Source: Desulfonatronum sp. SC1 (GTDB lineage: Bacteria; Desulfobacterota; Desulfovibrionia; Desulfovibrionales; Desulfonatronaceae). From it: a stretch of 56,729 nucleotides of DNA. Shown in pieces: positions 47,244 to 55,389 of this stretch (within the stretch, counting starts at the first letter, position 1; each line of letters opens with the position of its first letter). The notes beneath the pieces are model-generated. The model had not been told where the DNA came from, made no database searches, and worked only from the letters and a program-made list of their open reading frames with translations. The position numbers and the translations under genes are program-made. The stretch lies in the NCBI RefSeq assembly GCF_003046795.1, contig NZ_PZKN01000028.1, positions 1 through 56,729 on the forward strand. Reading direction: 5' to 3'.

Positions 47244-48089
47244 ATGATTATCAGGTTTGTTTTTTTGCTATCTTTGCTTGCCGTTATCTTCTTCTGGAAA
47301 TATCCAGAATACATACCGAATCAGCAGAGGACATTCCATAAACATCCTGCACTCTTTTCTGAAAAGCTGAATGCATCTGATATTATAAAGCTCACGAATG
47401 AATACAGAACATCATTGGGCCTCAGCCCACTTCGAGAAAATTTTCAGTTGACCCATGCCGCTGAATACAGAGCAAATGATATGATCAGCAACAGGTATTA
47501 CGCTCACGTTAATCCAATTACCGGGGAAGGTCCCGGAGAAGCGATTAATGATGCAAATTACAGATACAGAACATATGCTGAAAATATTGCCATGGGAAAC
47601 TGGCAATCCAATCGGCATATTGTTGACGGCTGGATAAACAGCCCTGGACATAGAGCAAATATCGTGAACCCGAATATCAGGGAAATCGGGGTCGCCATCG
47701 TCAAGGACACGACCACCCCACTTGGCCGTCCTTCCGCGTACTACGGCGTCCAGCTCTTTGCCAGCCCAATGCCTGATTGCTCGCGCCCCAGTGAAGCCGA
47801 CAAAGCTTTGCTTCAAGAAATGCAAAGAAAAAATGATGATATTTGGAGAAGAGTCAATAACCAGAAAAGTGAAATTGAGCGACTGCAAGCGAGAATTCAT
47901 CGCGAGAACAACAACACTATGAAAAACAGAATGGTCAATGATTTCAACAGACAAGTTAATTCATACAATAGCCTTGTAGCCGAAGCAAAAGGCATGCAAG
48001 ACAGCCTAAAACTCGTTGTTCATTCCTACAACAATAAAATCAATAAATACAATGCCTGTATGCAGTCTGACAGTTTTGTTTCAAAATAG
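47244..48089 (+). CDS. CAP/SCP-domain protein, membrane-anchored or exported
   Basis: 281 residues. The N-terminus is hydrophobic (IIRFVFLLSLLAVIFF) and works as signal or anchor. The CAP domain (about 50-175) has LTNEYRTSLGLSPL, HAAEYRANDM, YRYRTYAENIA and GWINSPGHRANIVNP, with the usual His and Glu residues. The C-terminal ~100 residues form a charged, Asn-rich coiled coil. The gene is distinctly AT-rich against its neighbours, suggesting transfer. Bacterial CAP proteins are secreted and often bind lipids or cell-wall parts. Confidence 0.88.
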   Translation: MIIRFVFLLSLLAVIFFWKYPEYIPNQQRTFHKHPALFSEKLNASDIIKLTNEYRTSLGLSPLRENFQLTHAAEYRANDMISNRYYAHVNPITGEGPGEAINDANYRYRTYAENIAMGNWQSNRHIVDGWINSPGHRANIVNPNIREIGVAIVKDTTTPLGRPSAYYGVQLFASPMPDCSRPSEADKALLQEMQRKNDDIWRRVNNQKSEIERLQARIHRENNNTMKNRMVNDFNRQVNSYNSLVAEAKGMQDSLKLVVHSYNNKINKYNACMQSDSFVSK

Positions 48090-48260
48090 AATCTGTATGA
48101 GCCAATAAGCCGGTGGATTGAACAGCCTACTGCAAAACCCGATCCCCCCTCCCTACCATGCACCGCCGAATTATATTCCCATTGCCATTGGCCTCCTCGC
48201 CCTTGCGCTCCGGACTCGACGCCAACAGCTTCCAGGCATCTCTCTGACAGCCAAGAATCC

Positions 48261-48271
48261 TGGCAGTGCCA
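48261..48271. promoter_or_regulatory. Palindrome TGGCAGTGCCA in the conserved leader of DUF1566 gene 1
   Basis: A short dyad (TGGCA-G-TGCCA) that reappears, extended, at 49881-49895 and 54657-54671, always about 145-155 bp ahead of a DUF1566 start. The recurrence with the leader suggests an operator, but it may only mark shared ancestry of the leaders. Confidence 0.4.
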
Positions 48272-48414
48272 ACGAAATTGGCGCAAACAGTTCGGCTTCA
48301 ACCGGCTGGCGCTTTCTTCTAATACCTTGGATTCGTGCAATTTTATTCATGGCATGGATCGTGCTTAAAGAGATGCAAGACCATTACGGTCCAACCTCAA
48401 CAGGAGAAATGATC

Positions 48415-48834
48415 ATGAAGAAGCTTCTCGCGATTGCAATTATGGCGGTTCTGCTCTGTCTGTCCGGGCAGGTTATGGCCGAGACGATTACCGATGTATG
48501 TGTGGACAATAGAGATGGGGCCATAACGGACAAATGGAAAGACCTGATGTGGCAGATTGCGACGGCTGGTCCAATGAACTGGAATGACGCTATGATTTAC
48601 GCCTCCGGACTTTCACTGGGTGGCCATTCGGATTGGCGGTTGCCAACCACTAATGAGTTAAAAAAGCTGTACAACTCGCCATGTAAAAGAATGATGGACG
48701 TTAAGCCAGGAGACTACTGGTCGTCCAATGGGTCTTCTGATCAAGCCTGGGCCGTGCACTTCCACGACGGTGTCGAGGGCCGCTACAATGCGAACAGCGG
48801 CTTTCACGTGCGGGCAGTGCGTTCGGCACAGTGA
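48415..48834 (+). CDS. Secreted DUF1566 (Lcl C-terminal) protein, paralogue 1
   Basis: 139 residues from ATG 48415, with AGGAG eight bases upstream. A signal peptide (KKLLAIAIMAVLLCLSG, cleavage near VMA-ET) precedes the DUF1566 domain: VCVDNRDGAITD, MWQIATAGPMNW, GHSDWRLPTTNELKKLY, DYWSS and the closing FHVRAVRSAQ. DUF1566 has a C-type-lectin-like fold and is common on surface or extracellular proteins; the ligand is unknown. The ~150-bp leader is shared with paralogues 2 and 4. The preceding 325 bp hold that leader and no other gene. Confidence 0.85.
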   Translation: MKKLLAIAIMAVLLCLSGQVMAETITDVCVDNRDGAITDKWKDLMWQIATAGPMNWNDAMIYASGLSLGGHSDWRLPTTNELKKLYNSPCKRMMDVKPGDYWSSNGSSDQAWAVHFHDGVEGRYNANSGFHVRAVRSAQ

Positions 48835-48914
48835 TGGATGATTTGATTCTTCGGTGATTTGGCCCTTTGGGTGGATGGGGTTGTCGCTGGGGCAGCCTCA
48901 TCTCATCGCGAATC

Positions 48915-48946
48915 AGGCCGTCTGTCCTTCGGGATGGGCGGCCTTT
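48915..48946 (+). terminator. UUCG-capped terminator after DUF1566 gene 1
   Basis: AGGCCGTC...TCC-TTCG-GGA...GGCGGCCT hairpin followed by TTGCTTTTT. A close relative lies at 56471-56502 after paralogue 6. Confidence 0.7.
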
Positions 48947-49056
48947 GCTTTTTCCTGGATCGTGGGCAACACAGGGGACGAGGTTTCAGATAGATTGAGC
49001 CCGTACCCACCACGGGCGGAGGGCATAAACAGGAACCGGGGCTGGACCTCCAAGCT

Positions 49057-49687
49057 TCATCTCCCAAGACTCCCCACATACCTCGCCCAAGTCGCCTCCC
49101 TGAATTTCTCTGGCATGTCGCCGTAAATCCAGCCGAACAGATTGCCCATATTGGCATGAGTCTTCACAACATGGACGGACCCGTAAAGCGTCCCAGCCCC
49201 GCATAAACGCCTTACGACGGCCTGGGTCCGGGGGCTTGCGCCGGTCCAGCCGGCCATCCCTCAAGACCCTGGCCGCGCCCTTGGGCAAGTCCACCGGATA
49301 CAGGGCCGTCTGGATACCTTGCTCCCGACAATACCACTCCAGATCAGGATTTCCGAAAGCACAGACCGCCACACCCTGAGCTGACGTCGGGCTGAAGTCG
49401 CGCCTGAACAAAGCCACGCCTACCTGTACCTGACCGATCACCGTCCGGTTCAGCTTCCGCTTGGCCTCAAGGACATGGACATGCTGGCCCTGCACGGCGT
49501 CGGCACGGCTGTATGAGCCCTGGGCGCGGACACGGCTCTCACCGCCAGGGACCAGGAGGCCGTCAAGCCGCCGTGGTCCGCAGTTCTCGTCACCCTGGCC
49601 GACCTCGACCTCCAGGAACAGCAGGCCGGGATTGGACTCCAGGTAGAGGGCCAGGAGGCGGTCTTCGGGGGTTCTGGGTTTCCACAT
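49057..49687 (-). pseudogene. Frameshifted PD-(D/E)XK-like nuclease gene
   Basis: From ATG 49687 the product reads MWKPRTPEDRLLALYLESNP. It then shows RRLDGLLV and HVLEAKRKLNRTVIGQVQVG, an Asp...Glu-x-Lys arrangement typical of the restriction-like nuclease fold, and later NPDLEWYCREQGI. A plausible C-terminus (TLYGSVHVVKTHANMGNLFG, IYGDMPEKFREATWARY) lies in the next frame, which ends at 49057. The original frame runs on as nonsense to 48986. The shift is at about 49190-49250. A 5' fragment of the same gene is duplicated at 54308-54463. Confidence 0.65.
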
Positions 49688-49880
49688 GGCGGTTGCTCCG
49701 GGTCAAAGTATGAGGGGCGCAGCGGGCTCCAGGCCAAGTGATCGAGAGGACAAGCCTGCGCTGGATCATTCCCCCCTCATTGCCCCACCTTCAGCACCCT
49801 GATATTCAAATCCAGCCGACAAGTCACACCACCCCAGCGGCCAGCAAACGGCATGGGGGAGTGTGATGCTTGTCAGAAGT

Positions 49881-49895
49881 GTTGGCAGTGCCAAC
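49881..49895. promoter_or_regulatory. Palindrome GTTGGCAGTGCCAAC upstream of DUF1566 gene 2
   Basis: Seven-base arms around a central G. It is identical at 54657-54671 (copy B), and its 11-bp core is at 48261-48271. Candidate operator within the 349-bp gap before paralogue 2, which otherwise holds only the conserved leader. Confidence 0.45.
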
Positions 49896-50036
49896 AGAAT
49901 TGGCGCAAACAGTACAACCTCAAATGGTTGGCACATTTCGTCAACACGTTGGAATCGTGCAATTTATTTCATGGCATGGAACGTGCTAAATGAGATGCAA
50001 GACCATTACGGTTCAACCTCTACAGGAGAAATGATC

Positions 50037-50501
50037 ATGAAGAAGCTTCTCGCGATTGCAATTATGGCGGTTCTGCTCTGTCTGTCCGGGCAGGTTATGG
50101 CCGAGACGACTACCGATGTATGCGTGGACAACGGGGATGGAACAGTAACGGACAACGGAACCGGCCTGATGTGGCAGAAAGCAACGGCTGGTCCAATGAA
50201 CTGGGATGCGGCCATGAGTTATACTTCCGGCCTTTCATTGGCTGGACATTCTGACTGGGCATTGGCTGATGCAAATACATTAGTCAGATTGTATTCTTCT
50301 GCATGCAAGTCAATGCTAGAAGGGGCAGCAGATTCTTTATATTGGTCATACACCTCTACTGGTTCCGAAGCATTGACAGTCACCTTCAACAACTCTGATA
50401 CAATTTCTGTTGATAAATCCATCCGTCACCATGTTCGTGCCGCACGACAAAATAATGAGGGAAACACAAAATCGATATGCAGACCGTGGTGTACAGAATA
50501 A
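50037..50501 (+). CDS. Secreted DUF1566-related protein, paralogue 2
   Basis: 154 residues from ATG 50037 (RBS AGGAG). The signal peptide is almost identical to paralogue 1. The N-terminal half is standard DUF1566 (CVDNGDGTVTDNGTGLMWQ, GPMNWDAAMSYTSGLSLAGH). The usual WRLP is replaced by WALAD, and the C-terminal half differs (YWSYTSTGSEALTVTFNN) before HHVRAARQ. A Cys-containing extension closes it (ICRPWCTE). Its duplicate is paralogue 4 at 54813. Confidence 0.8.
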   Translation: MKKLLAIAIMAVLLCLSGQVMAETTTDVCVDNGDGTVTDNGTGLMWQKATAGPMNWDAAMSYTSGLSLAGHSDWALADANTLVRLYSSACKSMLEGAADSLYWSYTSTGSEALTVTFNNSDTISVDKSIRHHVRAARQNNEGNTKSICRPWCTE

Positions 50502-50611
50502 ATAATTTGGAATGAAGCGTAAAAAAGCAGATAGCCAGTCAATTTATCTATTTATCTGTTAAAAAACCGCTTTGCATACGATACTTTTAATTCCAAAAAG
50601 CGAAAATTGCT

Positions 50612-50911
50612 ATGAACAAAAATTTCATGAAGACATTTGGAACAATGGCAATTGCACTCACTTTCTGTCTGACAATGCTATTTATCTCTTCTACATCCCT
50701 TGCCCAGCAGTGCTTGGACAACGGGGACGGGACCGTGACGGACAAAGGTGCTGGCCTGATGTGGCAAAAGGCAACGGCTGGCCAAATGACCTGGGATGCT
50801 GCCATGAGTTATGCTTCCGGCCTATCCATGGGAGGACATTCGGATTGGAGGTTGCCAAACATAGATGAAATATTGGGACTGTACCATTCACCGTGTAAAT
50901 CTATGATGGAA
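50612..50911 (+). pseudogene. DUF1566 paralogue 3, cut by IS21 insertion
   Basis: It starts MNKNFMKTFGTMAIALTF with its own signal peptide and shows QQCLDNGDGTVTDKGAGLM, WRLPNIDEILGLYHSP and CKSMME. At base 50912 the IS begins and the rest of the domain is lost; the open frame ends six bases into the IS. Copy B keeps the downstream half at 55390-55827. It differs from copy B at GQMTWD (against GPMNWD). Confidence 0.85.
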
Positions 50912-51030
50912 TGTTAGCGCCTGCTTGAAAATGCATAAAATCGCCGGATTGAAAATGCTGAGAAAGAGAGGCCGCCGCCACCAGTGTTTTTTCTGATGGT
51001 CGGCGGCATGTTGAGTAGGGATGTTGTGCC

Positions 51031-51786
51031 TTATGCGTCGATTTGTCTTTTCATTCTGTAGCTTTTTCCTTCGATGAGCAGGACTGAGGCATGATGGAGG
51101 AGCCTGTCGAGCATGGCTGCGGTCAGGGTTGAATCGTTGTTGAAGACCTCGGGCCAGTGTTTGAAGGCCCTGTTTGTTGTGATGATGGTGGAATTCTGCT
51201 CGTAACGCATGCTGATGATCTGGAAGAGCAGGTCCGCTCCGCGCTTGTCGATGGGCAGGTATCCGAGTTCGTCGAGGATGAGCAGTGAAGGCGCGAGATA
51301 TTTTTTGAGTTCGGCTTTGAGTTTGTTCGCAGCCTGTGCTGCGGAGAGGGAGTTGATAACGTCGATGGTCGAGGCAAAGAGGACGGCCTTTCCTCGCAGG
51401 CATGCGGCGTAGCCTACAGCCGTAGCGAGATGGGTTTTGCCGAGGCCGACGCCGCCGAGCACGATGACGTTGGCCTTGTCCTCCAGGAAGTTGAACCGGA
51501 AGAGGTTTTTGACGCGCGTCTGTTCGATTTTTTCCGGCCAACTCCAGTCGAACTGATCCAGGGTTTTGACCGTGGGGAACCTGGGCATTCTGATTCGGCG
51601 TTGAATGGATCGGTCGTGCCTTGCATCGGCTTCGGCCTGGACGAGGTAGGCGAGATAGGCTTGATGGTCCCAGCCGTCTTTGGCGGCCTTTTCTGCCGCC
51701 TGAATGAAGTGTTCGCGCATTTGGTCAAGCTTGAGCAGACGCAGGTTGTCGGCCAGGTTGTCGACGATTGGGGCTTTAGCTGCCAT
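51031..51786 (-). CDS. istB: IS21 transposition helper ATPase IstB
   Basis: 251 residues, intact. Walker A is GGVGLGKTHLA and Walker B is LLILDELGYLP; the AAA+ sensor region (STIITTNRAFKHWPEVF) and C-terminal HHASVLLIEGKSYRMK follow. It is a DnaC-like ATPase that helps IstA choose targets. It overlaps the end of istA by 11 bp. Confidence 0.95.
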   Translation of the reverse strand: MAAKAPIVDNLADNLRLLKLDQMREHFIQAAEKAAKDGWDHQAYLAYLVQAEADARHDRSIQRRIRMPRFPTVKTLDQFDWSWPEKIEQTRVKNLFRFNFLEDKANVIVLGGVGLGKTHLATAVGYAACLRGKAVLFASTIDVINSLSAAQAANKLKAELKKYLAPSLLILDELGYLPIDKRGADLLFQIISMRYEQNSTIITTNRAFKHWPEVFNNDSTLTAAMLDRLLHHASVLLIEGKSYRMKRQIDA

Positions 51787-53241
51787 GTTTCTTCTCCTTT
51801 TGGGTGTAGAGGGAGAGGTCCGGGGCTTTGACCTCCAGGTCCAGCAGATCTTCGCCTCTGGTCAGGTGCAGTGCGCCGGGCTGGTGCAGGGATCTGGTTC
51901 GCTGCTCGATGATGTTGGCGACGTATTCGCAGGAAAAGGCCTTATACTCGAAGGCGTCGCGCATGGCCCTGGCCACGGGCTCGACTCCGTGAATTTCGCT
52001 TAATGCGACGATTTTTTTGGACGTGGTGCTTGGCGTTGAGCCGTCTGTCGCGCAGTTCGTCGAGATAGGTCTGGGCACAGGAATCCAGGCGCAAGAAGGC
52101 GGTGACTATTTTTTGGTCCCTGGCGGCCTTGCGCTGGGTCAGCAGTTCGCCGACGTGGTCCGGGTCTTCGTAATCCTGATGCTTGTCGTAGCTTCTGGAG
52201 TGACGGGCCACGAGCCGGTCTTCTTCGTAGAAGCACAGGCGGTCCGGGTAGGTCTTGAGGGTGAGCTTCATTCCGGCGAACCTTGATGGGACGGAGTACT
52301 TGTTGGCGTCCACGGCCACGCGAAACTGGGAAGAGACCCGTACGGGACTGACGATCCCGATGTCGTAGGGGTTTGCGGGCACGCCGGACAGCCTGGGCTG
52401 TTCTTCGGTCAGCATCTCCACGGGTTTGCGTTTGACCTCGCCGTGAACGCGCACGTTGGCGACCGTTGCGAGCCAGTGCCTGAGTTCCTGGTTGACGCCC
52501 CTGAAGTCGGGCAGGTTCAGACCAGCCAGGAAGCTGTTCTTGACATAGCCCACCGCGTTTTCCACCCGGCCCTTCTCATGGGGTTTTCGCACTCCGCAGG
52601 CCCGGATCTCAAAGCCGTAGTGGCGGGCGAAGTCGGCGTAGACGGGATTGAAGACCGGCTGTTGGCCGAAGCGATGGCTGATCACGGCGGACTTGAGGTT
52701 GTCGATCATGATCTTCCCCGGCACTCCGCCGAAGGCGTCAAAGGCGTTCTGGTGGCAGGCCAGGAAGTGCTCCATGGTTTGGGCCGTGGTGAATTCGGCG
52801 TAGATCATTCTGCTGTAGCACAAGACCATGACGAAGATGCTGAGTCTGCGCGTGGCCGAGCCGACCCGGATGGTCCCGCACGAGCCCCAGTCGCGCCGGG
52901 GGCAAAGTTGAGCTTGAGAAAGGCCTTGGTACGTTTGGGCCGGACCTTGCGGACGTAGTCCTTGAGGATGGAATATCCGCCGACGTACCCTTCGTTCTTG
53001 ATCCGGTTCAGAATCTGGACCGCAGTATAGGGGTGGTCCTCAAGCATCCGCACGATGGCGTCCTTGTACGGATCGAGCTTGCGGACCTGTTGGCGGGAGC
53101 GCGTTGCCGATATCGCTTCTCCTCAAGCCATTTGGCCACGGTGCGCGGGTCCAGTTCGACTTCCTGACCGATCTGGGCTGGTGAAAGCCCTTTCTGCTCG
53201 TGATAGTGCCTGATCTTGGCGTAGAGTTCGTAGTCGATCAT
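51776..53241 (-). pseudogene. istA: IS21 transposase IstA, multiply frameshifted
   Basis: The start ATG 53241 overlaps the stop of the preceding gene (ATGA). Frame 1 gives the helix-turn-helix (LSPAQIGQEVELDPRTVAKWL). A shift near 53050-53120 leads to HPYTAVQILNRIKNEGYVGG and KAFLKLNFAPG. A shift near 52830-52900 leads to the RNase-H-like catalytic core (VLCYSRMIYAEFT, GGVPGKIMIDNLKSAV, GVRKPHEKGRVENAVGYVK). A shift near 52010 leads to the C-terminus ending at 51776. At least three frameshifts make it inactive unless some are sequencing errors. Confidence 0.88.
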
Positions 53242-53636
53242 GGGTGCGCCTCCCGGAGCCTCTCGAGTATTTGCCTGACGTGGACGGAAGCCGCCGCGAC
53301 GTCTCTCTCCGGATTGGTCGCTTCCTGTGCCGAACCATCCAGGGACAGCACTTGGTAGATCGGCTTGCGCCAAGCGATCAGATCCGCCCGAATCAGGTTC
53401 AACCGGGCCTGTGCCAAGGTCGCTCCGTCCATGCGCAGGCGCTGCATGAGCGTGGGGTCGGAATAATAGCTCAGACCCTCTGCGTCGGCCACGACGACCA
53501 GAAACAAGTACAAGGCCGCCGCCGCATGACTGCAGGCGTCGAGCCGCCGATCACGGACCAGCCTGTGATCCACCCAGCTGAACTGGCTGGGAACCTTGCG
53601 CAACCGGAGGGGATTTACCGGGTGTTTCGAATGCAT
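53238..53636 (-). CDS. IS21-associated helix-turn-helix-like accessory protein
   Basis: 132 residues from ATG 53636 (MHSKHPVNPLRLRKVP). It shows FSWVDHRLVRDRRLDACSH, AAALYLFLVVVADAEGLSYY and DPTLMQRLRMDGATLAQAR, a replication-initiator/winged-helix look. Its TGA overlaps the istA ATG, so translation is coupled. I recall similar genes directly before istA in other sulfate reducers, which suggests it belongs to this IS21 subgroup. Its function is unknown; it may regulate or assist transposition. Confidence 0.7.
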   Translation of the reverse strand: MHSKHPVNPLRLRKVPSQFSWVDHRLVRDRRLDACSHAAAALYLFLVVVADAEGLSYYSDPTLMQRLRMDGATLAQARLNLIRADLIAWRKPIYQVLSLDGSAQEATNPERDVAAASVHVRQILERLREAHP

Positions 53637-54120
53637 GCTTACCTCCCTGTGGGTTGTTGAGAATATCCGAACCCAAAGTATGCATCCGGCGCACGGTCCC
53701 GGCGATGTCATCTTGTAACGCGCTTCCGGTCAGCCAAGCGATCATTCCAACGATGACGGGGTGTTGCATCCAGTCATCTTGTAACACCCTCGGAGGTGGA
53801 GGCGGAGAATCTGCTTGTTTTTGCGGATGGTTATCCGAGCAGTCATCTTGTAACACCTCTTTTTGGGGCTCAGGTGCAGGCATGGCGGCGGCTTTCTTTT
53901 TGCGCCTCCAGTCCAGAACCCTTTTTACTTGCTCCGGGCCGCGAAAATATTCCTGATTTTCAGGTTTGGACAACCAAGCCTTCTGACTGGCCGCCTTGCT
54001 CGCGGCTCGACATTCCGGGGTTTTGCAACAAAAGCGCTGTCTGGAACCGTTGCGGTAGCTGGGTGTGAACTCGATATCGCAGAATTCGCAGACGGATTTG
54101 TTCGTTCGCTTGCCGACCAA
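53551..54120 (-). CDS. IS21-associated zinc-finger-like accessory protein with LQDD repeats
   Basis: 189 residues. The N-terminal CEFCDIEFTPSYRNGSRQ and RFCCKTPECRAASKAA form a Cys4-type finger of a DNA-end-recognition look, followed by SKPENQEYFRGPEQVKRVLDWRRKKK. Three LQDD segments (VLQDDC, VLQDDW, ALQDDI) are spaced about 22 residues apart and are encoded by a 13-bp DNA repeat. The C-terminal part overlaps the next gene by 86 bp. First gene of the IS operon. Function unknown. Confidence 0.7.
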   Translation of the reverse strand: MVGKRTNKSVCEFCDIEFTPSYRNGSRQRFCCKTPECRAASKAASQKAWLSKPENQEYFRGPEQVKRVLDWRRKKKAAAMPAPEPQKEVLQDDCSDNHPQKQADSPPPPPRVLQDDWMQHPVIVGMIAWLTGSALQDDIAGTVRRMHTLGSDILNNPQGGKHAFETPGKSPPVAQGSQPVQLGGSQAGP

Positions 54121-54307
54121 GGTCGCTCCCTCCTGGCTGGAAATGCATCAGGAGGAAGGATATGAATGCAAATGAAGAAGAGAGGAAGAAAAAGAAGAAT
54201 TAGCTGAATAATATCAGGAGATTGTTTCTTTGGCTAGAAGAAGACAGGAAGAAGAGACAACATTTTCAAATCGCCGTCATTGAGACAGTTTCGGGATGGC
54301 GCTGAGA

Positions 54308-54463
54308 ACGGCTCTCACCGCCAGGGACCAGGAGGCCGTCAAGCCGCCGTGGTCCGCAGTTCTCGTCACCCTGGCCGACCTCGACCTCCAGGAACAGCAG
54401 GCCGGGATTGGACTCCAGGTAGAGGGCCAGGAGGCGGTCTTCGGGGGTTCTGGGTTTCCACAT
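54308..54463 (-). pseudogene. 5' fragment of the PD-(D/E)XK-like gene (duplicate)
   Basis: Identical in layout to the first 52 codons of the gene at 49687, with the same start and the same RRLDGLLVPGGES segment. It is cut by the IS right end, and the open frame then runs 42 bases into the IS. It is a by-product of the segment duplication. Confidence 0.85.
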
Positions 54464-54656
54464 GGCGGTTGCTCCGGGTCAAAGTATGAGGGGCGCAGCG
54501 GGCTCCAGGCCAAGTGATCGAGAGGACAAGCCTGCGCTGGATCATTCCCCCCTCATTGCCCCACCTTCAGCACCCTGATATTCAAATCCAGCCGACAAGT
54601 CACACCACCCCAGCGGCCAGCAAACGGCATGGGGGAGTGTGATGCTTGTCAGAAGT

Positions 54657-54671
54657 GTTGGCAGTGCCAAC
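54657..54671. promoter_or_regulatory. Palindrome GTTGGCAGTGCCAAC upstream of DUF1566 gene 4
   Basis: Copy B equivalent of the dyad at 49881-49895, 141 bp ahead of the paralogue 4 start in the same conserved leader. The 349 bp between the nuclease fragment and paralogue 4 hold nothing else recognisable. Confidence 0.45.
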
Positions 54672-54812
54672 GGAATTGGCGCAAACAGTACAACCTCAAA
54701 TGGTTGGCACATTTCGTCAACACGTTGGAATCGTGCAATTTATTTCATGGCATGGAACGTGCTAAATGAGATGCAAGACCATTACGGTTCAACCTCTACA
54801 GGAGAAATGATC

Positions 54813-55280
54813 ATGAAGAAGCTTCTCGCGATTGCAATTATGGCGGTTCTGCTCTGTCTGTCCGGGCAGGTTATGGCCGAGACGACTACCGATGTATGCG
54901 TGGACAACGGGGATGGAACAGTAACGGACAACGGAACCGGCCTGATGTGGCAGAAAGCAACGGCTGGTCCAATGAACTGGGATGCGGCCATGAGTTATAC
55001 TTCCGGCCTTTCATTGGCTGGACATTCTGACTGGGCATTGGCTGATGCAAATACATTAGTCAGATTGTATTCTTCTGCATGCAAGTCAATGCTAGAAGGG
55101 ACAGCAGATTCTTTATATTGGTCATACACCTCTACTGGTTCCGAAGCATTGACAGTCACCTTCAACAACTCTGATACAATTTCTGTTGATAAATCCATCC
55201 GTCACCATGTTCGTGCCGCACGACAAAATAATGAGGGAAACACAAAAGCGAGATGCAGACCGTGGTGTGTGACGAATTAA
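54813..55280 (+). CDS. Secreted DUF1566-related protein, paralogue 4 (duplicate of 2)
   Basis: 155 residues from ATG 54813 (RBS AGGAG). Nearly identical to paralogue 2: one Ala-to-Thr change (LEGTADS) and a different last few residues (KARCRPWCVTN) caused by small changes near the stop. Signal peptide and DUF1566 N-half as in paralogue 2. Confidence 0.82.
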   Translation: MKKLLAIAIMAVLLCLSGQVMAETTTDVCVDNGDGTVTDNGTGLMWQKATAGPMNWDAAMSYTSGLSLAGHSDWALADANTLVRLYSSACKSMLEGTADSLYWSYTSTGSEALTVTFNNSDTISVDKSIRHHVRAARQNNEGNTKARCRPWCVTN

Positions 55281-55389
55281 ATAATTTGGAATGTAGCGGA
55301 AAAAGCAGATAGCCAGTCAATTTAACTATTTATCTGTTAAAAAACCGCTTTGCATACGAAACTTTTAATTCCAAAAAGCGAAAATTGCT

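Larger units (their letters stand above)
49532..50911. repeat. Direct repeat copy A (~1.38 kb) flanking the IS21 element
   Basis: Nearly identical to 54308-55689. It carries the start of the PD-(D/E)XK-like gene (minus strand), the shared leader, DUF1566 paralogue 2 and the first part of paralogue 3. It stops exactly where the IS begins. The two copies differ by scattered substitutions and small indels. Confidence 0.9.
50912..54307 (-). mobile_element. IS21-family element with two extra genes (about 3.4 kb)
   Basis: The left end is TGTTAGCGCC and the right end complement is TCTCAGCGCC (8 of 10 identical). Inside each end lie TTGAAAATG-containing repeats (left 50924 and 50950; right about 54262), as is usual for IS21 family ends. 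Gene order on the minus strand: zinc-finger-like ORF, helix-turn-helix-like ORF, istA, istB. The left boundary is fixed by comparison with copy B. Flanks do not show a matching target duplication (GGAA on the left, ACGG on the right). istA is frameshifted, so the element is probably inactive. Confidence 0.85.
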
